The position numbers and the translations under genes are program-made. A stretch of DNA of 7,388 nucleotides from RECH01 sp964431105 (GTDB lineage: Bacteria > Cyanobacteriota > Cyanobacteriia > RECH01), in the NCBI GenBank assembly GCA_964431105.1, contig CAYSIR010000209.1, forward strand, positions 1-7,388. The letters are read 5' to 3'. Numbering within the stretch: position 1 is the first letter of the stretch; every line of letters begins with the position of its first letter. Below, piece after piece: positions 1 to 5,221 of the stretch. Below the pieces are notes generated by a model that did not search any database, was not told where the DNA came from, and saw nothing but the letters and a program-made list of their open reading frames with translations.

Positions 1-80
1 TGAGCTGCGATCGCCGGTTTATCATTATCCAGGTCATCCTGGCGTTCTCGCAGGCGAACCTCTTTCATATCCACTATCAT
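1..80 (-). CDS. Possible 5' end of an unidentified gene (partial, runs off left edge)
   Basis: On the minus strand an ATG at 80-78 opens a frame with no stop to the window edge. It reads MIVDMKEVRLRERQDDLDND followed by KPAIAA, a highly charged start that I do not recognise. A second ATG at 68-66 would give MKEVRLRERQ. No good Shine-Dalgarno precedes either. A weak promoter-like pair lies upstream: TTGCAA at 153-148 and GATAAG at 129-124, with an 18-bp spacer. The frame follows crtD in the same direction after about 105 bp. Only 26 codons are visible, and an open frame this short is quite likely by chance; another frame here is also open. Treat it as a candidate only. Confidence 0.2.
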   Translation of the reverse strand, partial: MIVDMKEVRLRERQDDLDNDKPAIAA

Positions 81-185
81 GGCTAACTGGTGCGATCGTA
101 CCTTAGAAAACGTACCTGGCGATCTTATCTGGATAGTAAAAACCATTTTGCAACATCTCTCACAGAGCTTATCTGCATTCAGCAA

Positions 186-1754
186 TCACTCAGAGCCATG
201 CTGCCGATAAAGGTGCTGAATTTGCCGAATAACGGTAAGCGCCGAATAACTTACGCCTGCGGTTCCTTCACCAGGATGAGTGCAGTCGCCCACCAACCAG
301 AGATGCTTTACCGGAGTGCGATTGGCAAAGCCGAAGGGGCCAAACGTAGGAACGCGCTGCCCCAAACCGCCAACAGCACCACCATCACGGGCCGTAAACC
401 GCTGAAAGGTGCGGGGGGTAGCCGCTTCGCAGTGGCGAATTGTATCCGGCGTAAGATAAAAGTAAGAACTGAGCCGGGCGATCGCTTCATCAGTATAGCG
501 CTGCTTGAGGGCATCATAATCGGCTCCTTCCCATCGGCTTAGATCCGTAAATGATGAGGCAGTTATCGTAGCGCAGCCATCAGGGGCACGACCATCCCCC
601 GGACGACTGACCGAGACAAATAATGAATTATTTTCAGCGATCGGGCCATCATAGCTATACAAAAATTGCAGATGGGGCGGACAATTTTCAGGAATTGCCG
701 ATTGGTCAACGCCAAGATAAATAACAAATGCTCCAGAGGCAGCAGGCAGCTTTTCGACCCGACGCCGATAGCCCGCTGGCGGGCGATCGAGTAAGTTCAC
801 TAAATTCTGTACAGTCACGTTTGCCACCACCTGATCCGCTGGCTCTACCCAAACTTTTCCAGTTTTTTGATTGCGAATTTCAACGGCTTTAGCCTGCCCC
901 TGGTTGGTGTAGATTTTTTCCACCGTATGCCGCATACGCAGCGTGCCGCCATCTCGCTCCAGGGCTGCAACCAGGCGATCGCTCAACACTTGCATACTGC
1001 CTTCCAGGTGATACAGCCCCTGCGGTTCTTGAGACACCCCCAGCGCCGTAGCTGCATAAAGAACAGCGGTTTCATCAGCGCTGACCTGAGAATAAAGCTT
1101 GAGCTGTAGGTCTAGAAATGTCTTTAAGCGGCGATCGCCCCCTAACCCAAAGCGCCGCAGCACTTGCCCCACCGTCGAGAAAGTATGGGGGGCCGTCAGC
1201 AGCGTATCCGGACGGACAGCAGTCGTCAACTGCCATACATCCCACAAGCTGCGTGGCGGCAGCACCGGGTCACGCCCTTGAAACGCCCAACTGTAGCGAA
1301 AAAGACGATGCAAAAATTGCCAAAACGGTTCACTGCCCGGAAACTGTCGCTGCCGTTCAGCCTGCCATTGCTCCGGATCGCGCCAGACGCTGATCGGCGT
1401 GGATTCTCCTGGCAGAAATACAGCACAGGCGGGATCGCAGGGGGTCGCTTCAGGTAGGTCGATCCCCAAAGTTGAAAAAATCCGGTGATGGATGCCCCCC
1501 GGCTCCAGTCCAGCCACCTGCGTGGCTCCTACATCAAACGTAAATCCTCGGCGTTTGAACGTCGAAGCACACCCACCTGGCACGATCGCTTGATCCAAAA
1601 CCAAAACGCGATAGCCTTCATGGGCGAGCAGCGCCGCCGCCGTCAATCCGCCGATACCCGCCCCAATCACCACTACACGCGGCGAGGGAGAAGAATGATG
1701 AGGCGTATCAGCAGAATCAGCCCGTGAGACCGAAGCAGAGGAATCCGTGAACAT
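186..1754 (-). CDS. crtD: C-3',4' desaturase CrtD (FAD-dependent carotenoid desaturase)
   Basis: The product (522 aa) is a phytoene-desaturase-type flavoprotein. In cyanobacteria CrtD introduces the C-3',4' double bond of monocyclic carotenoids on the way to myxol and myxoxanthophyll, at the membrane. Visible evidence: an N-terminal Rossmann motif VVVIGAGIGGLTAA (about residues 27-40), the ribose-binding acidic residue in VLVLDQ (D54), the stretch GGCASTFKRRGFTFDVGATQ typical of CrtD rather than CrtI or CrtO (about 60-79), and the C-terminal FAD motif GDCTHPGEGT (about 489-498). I chose ATG 1754 because an extended -10 promoter ends about 26 bp upstream. The frame stays open to a TTG at 1817, which would add 21 residues, but that start lies upstream of the promoter. 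No Shine-Dalgarno is clear before 1754. The gene is complete, and follows the DUF3084 gene in the same direction after 98 bp. Assignment to CrtD over related CrtISO/CrtO proteins rests on recalled family motifs. Confidence 0.88.
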   Translation of the reverse strand: MFTDSSASVSRADSADTPHHSSPSPRVVVIGAGIGGLTAAALLAHEGYRVLVLDQAIVPGGCASTFKRRGFTFDVGATQVAGLEPGGIHHRIFSTLGIDLPEATPCDPACAVFLPGESTPISVWRDPEQWQAERQRQFPGSEPFWQFLHRLFRYSWAFQGRDPVLPPRSLWDVWQLTTAVRPDTLLTAPHTFSTVGQVLRRFGLGGDRRLKTFLDLQLKLYSQVSADETAVLYAATALGVSQEPQGLYHLEGSMQVLSDRLVAALERDGGTLRMRHTVEKIYTNQGQAKAVEIRNQKTGKVWVEPADQVVANVTVQNLVNLLDRPPAGYRRRVEKLPAASGAFVIYLGVDQSAIPENCPPHLQFLYSYDGPIAENNSLFVSVSRPGDGRAPDGCATITASSFTDLSRWEGADYDALKQRYTDEAIARLSSYFYLTPDTIRHCEAATPRTFQRFTARDGGAVGGLGQRVPTFGPFGFANRTPVKHLWLVGDCTHPGEGTAGVSYSALTVIRQIQHLYRQHGSE

Positions 1755-1779
1755 GAGAAAACTGTTTACATTGCTTAAT

Positions 1780-1788
1780 AGTATAGCA
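1780..1788 (-). promoter_or_regulatory. Extended -10 promoter for crtD
   Basis: The minus strand reads TGC TATACT, an extended -10 element (TGn plus a 5/6 match to TATAAT). I see no good -35 at 16-18 bp, which is acceptable for an extended -10. The predicted start point near 1773 leaves about 19 nt of leader before ATG 1754. This argues against the longer TTG start at 1817 and for a crtD promoter separate from the upstream gene. Confidence 0.5.
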
Positions 1789-1828
1789 ATGACAGGCGGA
1801 GGCATCCTACTTTGCAACCATGACAGGC
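1789..1828. repeat. Pair of 9-bp direct repeats upstream of crtD
   Basis: ATGACAGGC occurs at 1789-1797 and exactly again at 1820-1828 (GCCTGTCAT when read toward crtD). The copies are 31 bp apart start to start, close to three helical turns. The proximal copy abuts the extended -10, and the distal copy would lie around -47 to -55. This arrangement fits a two-site operator for a regulator binding one DNA face, but no regulator is identified and chance is not excluded. Confidence 0.4.
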
Positions 1829-1852
1829 TCCCAATTCTTGTGGTAGGCGCGG

Positions 1853-3274
1853 TTAGGGCGATGCCTCTGATGAGTCTTCAGACGATTCAGACGATTCAGT
1901 AGAATCTGTATTGAATAAGACTTGTCCATTTCGTACTGCCCGCAAATTGATGCGGAGTGGCCCGGTAGTTAAGACATTGCTGCTCACAACGGCTTGAATT
2001 TCCAGAGGCTCACCATACTGCTGGACATTTTGCAAAAAGGCAATGACAGATTCAAGGCGATCGTCGGCAATTTCTAAAATAGTACCCGACAACACTCCCC
2101 GCTGGCGGGCTTCAATTTGAGTCGCCAACCGCAGGTTTTCGTAGCGTTCAGCCAGCTCACCGGGCGTAAGCTGGGCAGGATTGATCGTAATCGCAGCAAC
2201 AATATCACCGGGCTGAAAAATGATGCGCTGTACGGCCGCGATCGCATAGACCCGCACACAATCTTCACCCGCCAGCACACAAGGTTCACCGACTACATAG
2301 TTACCTGCTGAATAGATACGAATCACATAGTCCTGACCATCCTGAATCTGTCGTTTGATGCGTTCGACATCTGCCAGCGTGATTTGAATGACCTGCTCTC
2401 CGTCATTCACGGATTCTGGTAAGATAGCGCGACGAGCCACTTGATTGACTTCATTCAGCATTGTATCTATGGCATCCTGCGCCAGTGCAGGATTGGACAA
2501 TCGCAAAATGCGGGTCAGCAATGGCTCATGGCGGCTGAACGCTAGACTGCCCTCTCGAAGACGACTTAGCTCGATCTCTAAATCATCAATAGCCGCTTGC
2601 AGAGCCGATCGCTGTTCTTCAAGGTTAGTAAGGCGGATTTCTCGATCCGCAATCGCTCGATCTCTAGCTTCGATGGAGCGATCGCGCTGGGCAATGTCTT
2701 GATCGCGCTGGGCAATCAATTGCTCCCGCTCGGCTTGAATTTGCTGAATTTCGGCTTGCAGTTGGGCCGATTGTTCAGACACTTGCCGAAGCTGAGCCTG
2801 AGCGTTCTGGAAATCGGTCGCAACCTGTTCAAGATTGGTGCGGGTTTGTTCCAATTGTTGCTGGGTTTGGCGTTGACGGGCGATCGCTGCTTCCAGGGAT
2901 TCATTAATCTCTTGTAGCCGTTCTTCTGCCTCAATTTGTTCATTGACAGCCGTTTCCAGTTCGGTTTGAATCTCGTCTTTTTGATCGCGGGTTTGGTTGA
3001 GATCCTGCTGCGCCGTCTCCAGTTCAGCCTGAATTTCCTCCAATTCAAACACGCCCGTCCGCAGTTGCCCATCAATCAAAAACAAAATCGCCAGCGTAGA
3101 GGTAGAAATCACACCACCCGTCAAAATTGTAATCACGGTGGCCGTTTGGCGCGGACGCAAGTTGAACAAGCTCAGCCGGGCCTTGCCCACACGCATACCG
3201 ATGCGATCGCCCAGCGTGGCAATCACACCGCCCAAAATCAAAATGGCTGTGATCAAAACTAACCCGGTTGTCAT
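1853..3274 (-). CDS. DUF3084 domain membrane-anchored coiled-coil protein
   Basis: The product (473 aa) matches the cyanobacterial DUF3084 family, whose biochemical role is unknown to me. Two hydrophobic segments lie at about residues 4-21 and 44-68. Between them is a strongly basic loop (R24, R28, K31, R33, R40, R42), which by the positive-inside rule would be cytoplasmic. The N-terminus and everything after residue 68 would then be outside, in the periplasm. A long Gln/Glu/Arg-rich coiled coil spans about 75-245, including near-perfect heptads (IAQRDQD, IAQRDRS, IEARDRA, IADREIR) at 187-214. A globular C-terminal part (about 250-455) carries C332 and C339, and the protein ends in an acidic Ser-rich tail. 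The ATG start is supported by AAGGGAG three bases upstream. A structural or envelope-organising role is inference from architecture only. Confidence 0.85.
   Translation of the reverse strand: MTTGLVLITAILILGGVIATLGDRIGMRVGKARLSLFNLRPRQTATVITILTGGVISTSTLAILFLIDGQLRTGVFELEEIQAELETAQQDLNQTRDQKDEIQTELETAVNEQIEAEERLQEINESLEAAIARQRQTQQQLEQTRTNLEQVATDFQNAQAQLRQVSEQSAQLQAEIQQIQAEREQLIAQRDQDIAQRDRSIEARDRAIADREIRLTNLEEQRSALQAAIDDLEIELSRLREGSLAFSRHEPLLTRILRLSNPALAQDAIDTMLNEVNQVARRAILPESVNDGEQVIQITLADVERIKRQIQDGQDYVIRIYSAGNYVVGEPCVLAGEDCVRVYAIAAVQRIIFQPGDIVAAITINPAQLTPGELAERYENLRLATQIEARQRGVLSGTILEIADDRLESVIAFLQNVQQYGEPLEIQAVVSSNVLTTGPLRINLRAVRNGQVLFNTDSTESSESSEDSSEASP
1879..1896. repeat. Two tandem 9-bp units in the 3' end of the DUF3084 gene
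   Basis: CAGACGATT is repeated head to tail at 1879-1887 and 1888-1896, with a partial third unit following. It encodes part of the repetitive tail ESSESSEDSS. Slippage in whole 9-bp units would lengthen or shorten this acidic Ser-rich tail without breaking the frame. Confidence 0.6.
2680..2716. repeat. 16-bp exact direct repeat inside coiled-coil coding sequence
   Basis: GATCGCGCTGGGCAAT occurs at 2680-2695 and again at 2701-2716, a period of 21 bp or seven codons. It encodes consecutive heptads of the DUF3084 coiled coil (IAQRDQD, IAQRDRS). Each copy overlaps HIP1 or a near-HIP1 sequence. Recent internal duplication of one heptad is the simplest reading. Confidence 0.7.
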
Positions 3275-3277
3275 TCG

Positions 3278-3284
3278 CTCCCTT
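3278..3284 (-). promoter_or_regulatory. Ribosome binding site of the DUF3084 gene
   Basis: The minus strand reads AAGGGAG, then CGA, then the ATG at 3274-3272. This is the only clear Shine-Dalgarno site correctly placed before a start in the window, and it fixes the start of the DUF3084 protein. Confidence 0.6.
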
Positions 3285-3377
3285 GCCGCAGGCTGAGGCT
3301 CTTAGCATCAACTGCGATCGCACTCCTCATAGATCGCCAACAGCCTTGACCATGCAACCGTTGACTTATGCTTGCTC

Positions 3378-3406
3378 ATTGTAGTGATTCGGTATGTGCA
3401 ATCCAA
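3378..3406 (-). promoter_or_regulatory. Candidate sigma-70-type promoter for the DUF3084 gene
   Basis: On the minus strand TTGGAT (3406-3401) and TACAAT (3383-3378, 5/6 to consensus) are separated by exactly 17 bp. A start point near 3371 would give a leader of about 97 nt containing one HIP1 site (3313-3320). The assignment is by motif only. Confidence 0.4.
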
Positions 3407-3478
3407 GCACTTTCAGAGGAAATAGAGCAAATAATCCAGTAGCCATGAGTCGGACGATTTAGCTGCACTGAAACTTCA

Positions 3479-3496
3479 TGGTATAGTCTATGACTA
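3479..3496 (+). promoter_or_regulatory. Extended -10 promoter of the flavoprotein gene with overlapping inverted repeat
   Basis: TGG TATAGT at 3479-3487 is an extended -10 element (5/6 to TATAAT). The -35 region (TTAGCT, 17 bp upstream) is weak. A small perfect inverted repeat, TAGTC tat GACTA (3484-3496), overlaps the -10 and the predicted start point near 3494, so it could be an operator half-site pair. The leader would be about 18 nt to ATG 3512 or 36 nt to ATG 3530. Confidence 0.4.
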
Positions 3497-3529
3497 AATA
3501 GTTATCAAGTAATGCAAAACCACGGTAGT

Positions 3530-4621
3530 ATGACAGCTTTACCTTCTTTGCGCATCGGTCAGCATACGGCTGCCTATCCCATCATTCAGGGCGGCATGGG
3601 CATTCGGATTTCAGGCGCACAGTTAGCGGCAGCAGTCGCCAACGCAGGCGGCATCGGCACGATCTCAGCCGCAGCGCTGGGGCTAGATTCCCCCTATTTC
3701 GATCGCACCCAAACCGGGCGATCGCGCCGCGAACAATTTTTTGAAGCGAACCGACTAGCCTTGATTGACGAAATCCAAACCGCTCGTCGCCTCAGTCCCA
3801 ATGGCGTGCTGGGAGTGAATGTGATGGTCGCCGCGCAGGACTATGAAACCCTGGTGCGCACTGCCGCCGAAGCCGGAATTGATGTGATTATTTCAGGGGC
3901 AGGTCTGCCATTGGCGCTGCCAAACTACACCGCCGACTATCCCGACGTCGCGCTGGTGCCCATTGTGTCTAGTGTGCGGGCCGCGCGGGTGATTGCTCGG
4001 AAATGGCAGCGCAGCGGTCGCCTCCCGGATGCGCTAGTGGTCGAAAATCCTAACTCTGCCGGAGGGCATCTAGGCGCAAAGACTGAAGAACTGGGCGATC
4101 GCGCTCTAGAGGCTGAACAGGTGATTCCCGAATTAGTAACGATGGCACGAGAGGAATGGGAACGCGAGATTCCGATTATTGCCGCTGGCGGAGTGTGGGA
4201 TCGGGGCGACATCAATCGCATGATGGCGCTGGGCGCTAGCGGCGTCCAAATCGGTACGCGGTTTATCACTACCCATGAATGCGATGCCGATCCGCGCTAC
4301 AAAGCTGCCCACCTCCAGGCCACGCCCGATGATGTAGTAATTGTGCCGAGTCCGGTAGGTCTGCCAGGGCGGGCCCTGCGGAATCCGTTTGTGGAAAAAG
4401 TATTGGCAGACTCCCCCGACATCGAAAAACGCTGTTTATATCACTGCCTTCAGTCTTGCAAATGTCGGGAAAAACAGGAAGCCTACTGCATTATCCAAGC
4501 CCTGGATCGGGCTGCGCGGGGTGATGTTGAAAATGGGCTAATCTTTGCCGGGTCGAATGCGGGAGCAAGCGATCGCTTGCGATCGGTGGCAGAGGTGATG
4601 ACGGAGTTGGTGATGGTTTAG
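3530..4621 (+). CDS. Nitronate monooxygenase / FabK-like FMN-dependent oxidoreductase
   Basis: The product (363 aa) is a TIM-barrel FMN flavoprotein of the 2-nitropropane dioxygenase/nitronate monooxygenase family. Members oxidise alkyl nitronates or act as FabK-type enoyl-ACP reductases; the true substrate cannot be read here. Visible motifs: PIIQGGMGIRISG near the N-terminus (about 17-29), GVNVMVAA (about 95-102), the AGGH motif with the likely catalytic His180, the FMN phosphate-binding pair IIAAGG (about 216-221) and GASGVQIGTRF (about 235-245), and SPVGLPGRALRNP (about 274-286). The C-terminal part carries a cysteine cluster, C302, C306, C310, C312 and C320. The start is uncertain. ATG 3530 (MTALPSL) matches the usual family start, while in-frame ATG 3512 would add MQNHGS; neither has a good Shine-Dalgarno. 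The gene is complete, transcribed alone, and divergent from the DUF3084 gene. Confidence 0.85.
   Translation: MTALPSLRIGQHTAAYPIIQGGMGIRISGAQLAAAVANAGGIGTISAAALGLDSPYFDRTQTGRSRREQFFEANRLALIDEIQTARRLSPNGVLGVNVMVAAQDYETLVRTAAEAGIDVIISGAGLPLALPNYTADYPDVALVPIVSSVRAARVIARKWQRSGRLPDALVVENPNSAGGHLGAKTEELGDRALEAEQVIPELVTMAREEWEREIPIIAAGGVWDRGDINRMMALGASGVQIGTRFITTHECDADPRYKAAHLQATPDDVVIVPSPVGLPGRALRNPFVEKVLADSPDIEKRCLYHCLQSCKCREKQEAYCIIQALDRAARGDVENGLIFAGSNAGASDRLRSVAEVMTELVMV
4565..4580. repeat. 16-bp HIP1-centred palindrome inside the flavoprotein gene
   Basis: GCAAGCGATCGCTTGC is a perfect 16-bp palindrome with HIP1 (4569-4576) at its centre. It lies within coding sequence near the 3' end of the flavoprotein gene, about 50 bp before a larger HIP1-centred palindrome. 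Because HIP1 is itself palindromic, only the four outer base pairs per arm are extra. Confidence 0.8.
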
Positions 4622-4629
4622 TCAGGTAA

Positions 4630-4661
4630 GTCTTGCAGAATGCGATCGCATTCTGCAAGAC
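4630..4661. repeat. Perfect 32-bp palindrome centred on HIP1 (possible terminator or REP-like element)
   Basis: Positions 4630-4645 are the exact reverse complement of 4646-4661. Each arm begins GTCTTGCAGAAT from its own strand and the centre is TGCGATCGCA. After one mismatch (4629/4662) three more pairs (4626-4628 with 4663-4665) extend it. It starts 9 nt past the flavoprotein stop. As RNA it would fold into a stem of about 14 bp with a 4-nt loop. No T-run follows, so it is not a canonical intrinsic terminator. It could act as a 3'-end stabiliser, a factor-dependent terminator or a repeat element. Confidence 0.85.
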
Positions 4662-4679
4662 CTACGTCAGTTCAGTGGG

Positions 4680-4715
4680 TTATCTTTACAGATAATGAAC
4701 AGATAGTAATTATCT
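4680..4715. repeat. Two adjacent small inverted repeats sharing AGATA/TATCT arms
   Basis: TTATCT ttac AGATAA (4680-4695) is a perfect 6-bp stem with a 4-nt loop. AGATA gtaat TATCT (4701-4715) is a perfect 5-bp stem. Because the arms match each other, alternative pairings between the first and last arms are also possible. They lie about 20 bp past the 32-bp palindrome, so they could belong to the same 3'-end region. Confidence 0.5.
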
Positions 4716-4972
4716 CCCTACCTAAAGCGTTTTGACAGTTCACAAAAGGATGTTCAGTTGGATAAGAAAAACCTATTTACTTCATTAATATCACTCATCT
4801 TACTCATCATTATCGCTTCAAATTAGCAATTCATTGCATAGGCTTGAGCGATCGCAGCCTAACAACATCCGCGTTGCGAAAATAGATCAGATAGATCAGT
4901 ATGATGCAGAGGACATCTACAGCAGAGACCAGCAAACGTTACCCTTCCCTCAGAAATTAGGGAGTCATTCGA

Positions 4973-4999
4973 GTAAGCCTATTTCCGAGAAAAGGCTAC
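4973..4999. repeat. Bulged hairpin in the intergenic region
   Basis: GTAAGCCT (4973-4980) pairs with AGGCTAC (4993-4999) through seven base pairs with one bulged A, around a 12-nt loop. A smaller stem, TCCCT/AGGGA, lies just upstream at about 4947-4964. Function is unknown. Confidence 0.4.
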
Positions 5000-5075
5000 A
5001 GGTTGAAGCGCTATTATTAAAATGCGAAACTCACACTTGGTGCTGCATCGTTTGAGAGGTTCGGTTAAACATGAG

Positions 5076-5101
5076 CAAGCCCTATTTACAAGCTCTATTT
5101 A
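5076..5101. repeat. Tandem 13-bp duplication
   Basis: CAAGCCCTATTTA (5076-5088) is followed immediately by CAAGCTCTATTTA (5089-5101); the copies differ at one base. It lies about 120 bp upstream of the diguanylate cyclase start. It could be a tandem regulator site or a slippage product. Confidence 0.75.
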
Positions 5102-5120
5102 ACAGATCTTAGTTCGTGGA

Positions 5121-5144
5121 GTAACTCAACCGCTCAACAGTTAC
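5121..5144. repeat. 6-bp inverted repeat upstream of the diguanylate cyclase
   Basis: GTAACT (5121-5126) and AGTTAC (5139-5144) are exact reverse complements around a 12-nt spacer. They sit directly before an AGGAG sequence (5147-5151). This could be an operator or an RNA hairpin close to the ribosome binding region. Confidence 0.4.
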
Positions 5145-5221
5145 CCAGGAGATAGCAACGCTATTTCTTCTCCATTCCGTACGCCTGGATTTCTCCTCGC
5201 TCACCCCCGCTGTTACCATCA

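Larger units (their letters stand above)
4662..5221. other. 560-bp intergenic region with no convincing gene
   Basis: This AT-richer stretch separates the flavoprotein and diguanylate cyclase genes. I see no recognisable protein, tRNA or promoter pair. It holds several short repeats: AGATAA/TTATCT hairpins (4680-4715), a 9-bp tandem-like repeat ACTCATCTT/ACTCATCAT (4793-4810), a bulged hairpin (4973-4999), a 13-bp tandem duplication (5076-5101) and a 6-bp inverted repeat (5121-5144). A HIP1 site lies near 4848. An isolated TTGACA at 4732-4737 has no matching -10 at usable spacing. The segment could be a long leader, hold a small RNA, or be the remains of a decayed element; the sequence alone does not decide. 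Confidence 0.6.

Noticed and set aside
90..542. 150-codon plus-strand open frame opposite the end of crtD
   Set aside because: It overlaps the conserved C-terminal FAD-binding part of crtD on the other strand and has no recognisable motif, so it is an antisense shadow.
1755..1817. Longer CrtD starting at TTG 1817 or ATG 1805
   Set aside because: Both starts lie upstream of the extended -10 and would add a stretch not typical before the Rossmann motif; ATG 1754 fits better.
2597..3262. Plus-strand open frames opposite the DUF3084 gene, some Leu/Phe-rich and membrane-like
   Set aside because: They mirror the Gln/Glu-rich coiled coil read on the opposite strand; the hydrophobic look follows from complementary codons.
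4732..4765. Consensus TTGACA as a promoter for the diguanylate cyclase
   Set aside because: No acceptable -10 lies 15-19 bp downstream; the nearest (GATAAG) is about 23 bp away, and the gene starts some 450 bp later.
4834..5055. 73-codon plus-strand open frame in the intergenic region
   Set aside because: It starts at TTG without a Shine-Dalgarno, its composition resembles no family I know, and it runs through hairpin repeats. It looks like chance.
4997..5070. Possible group II intron or insertion-sequence remnant
   Set aside because: Parts loosely recall intron 3' regions, but I could not fold a proper domain V, found no reverse transcriptase or transposase residue, and no target duplication.
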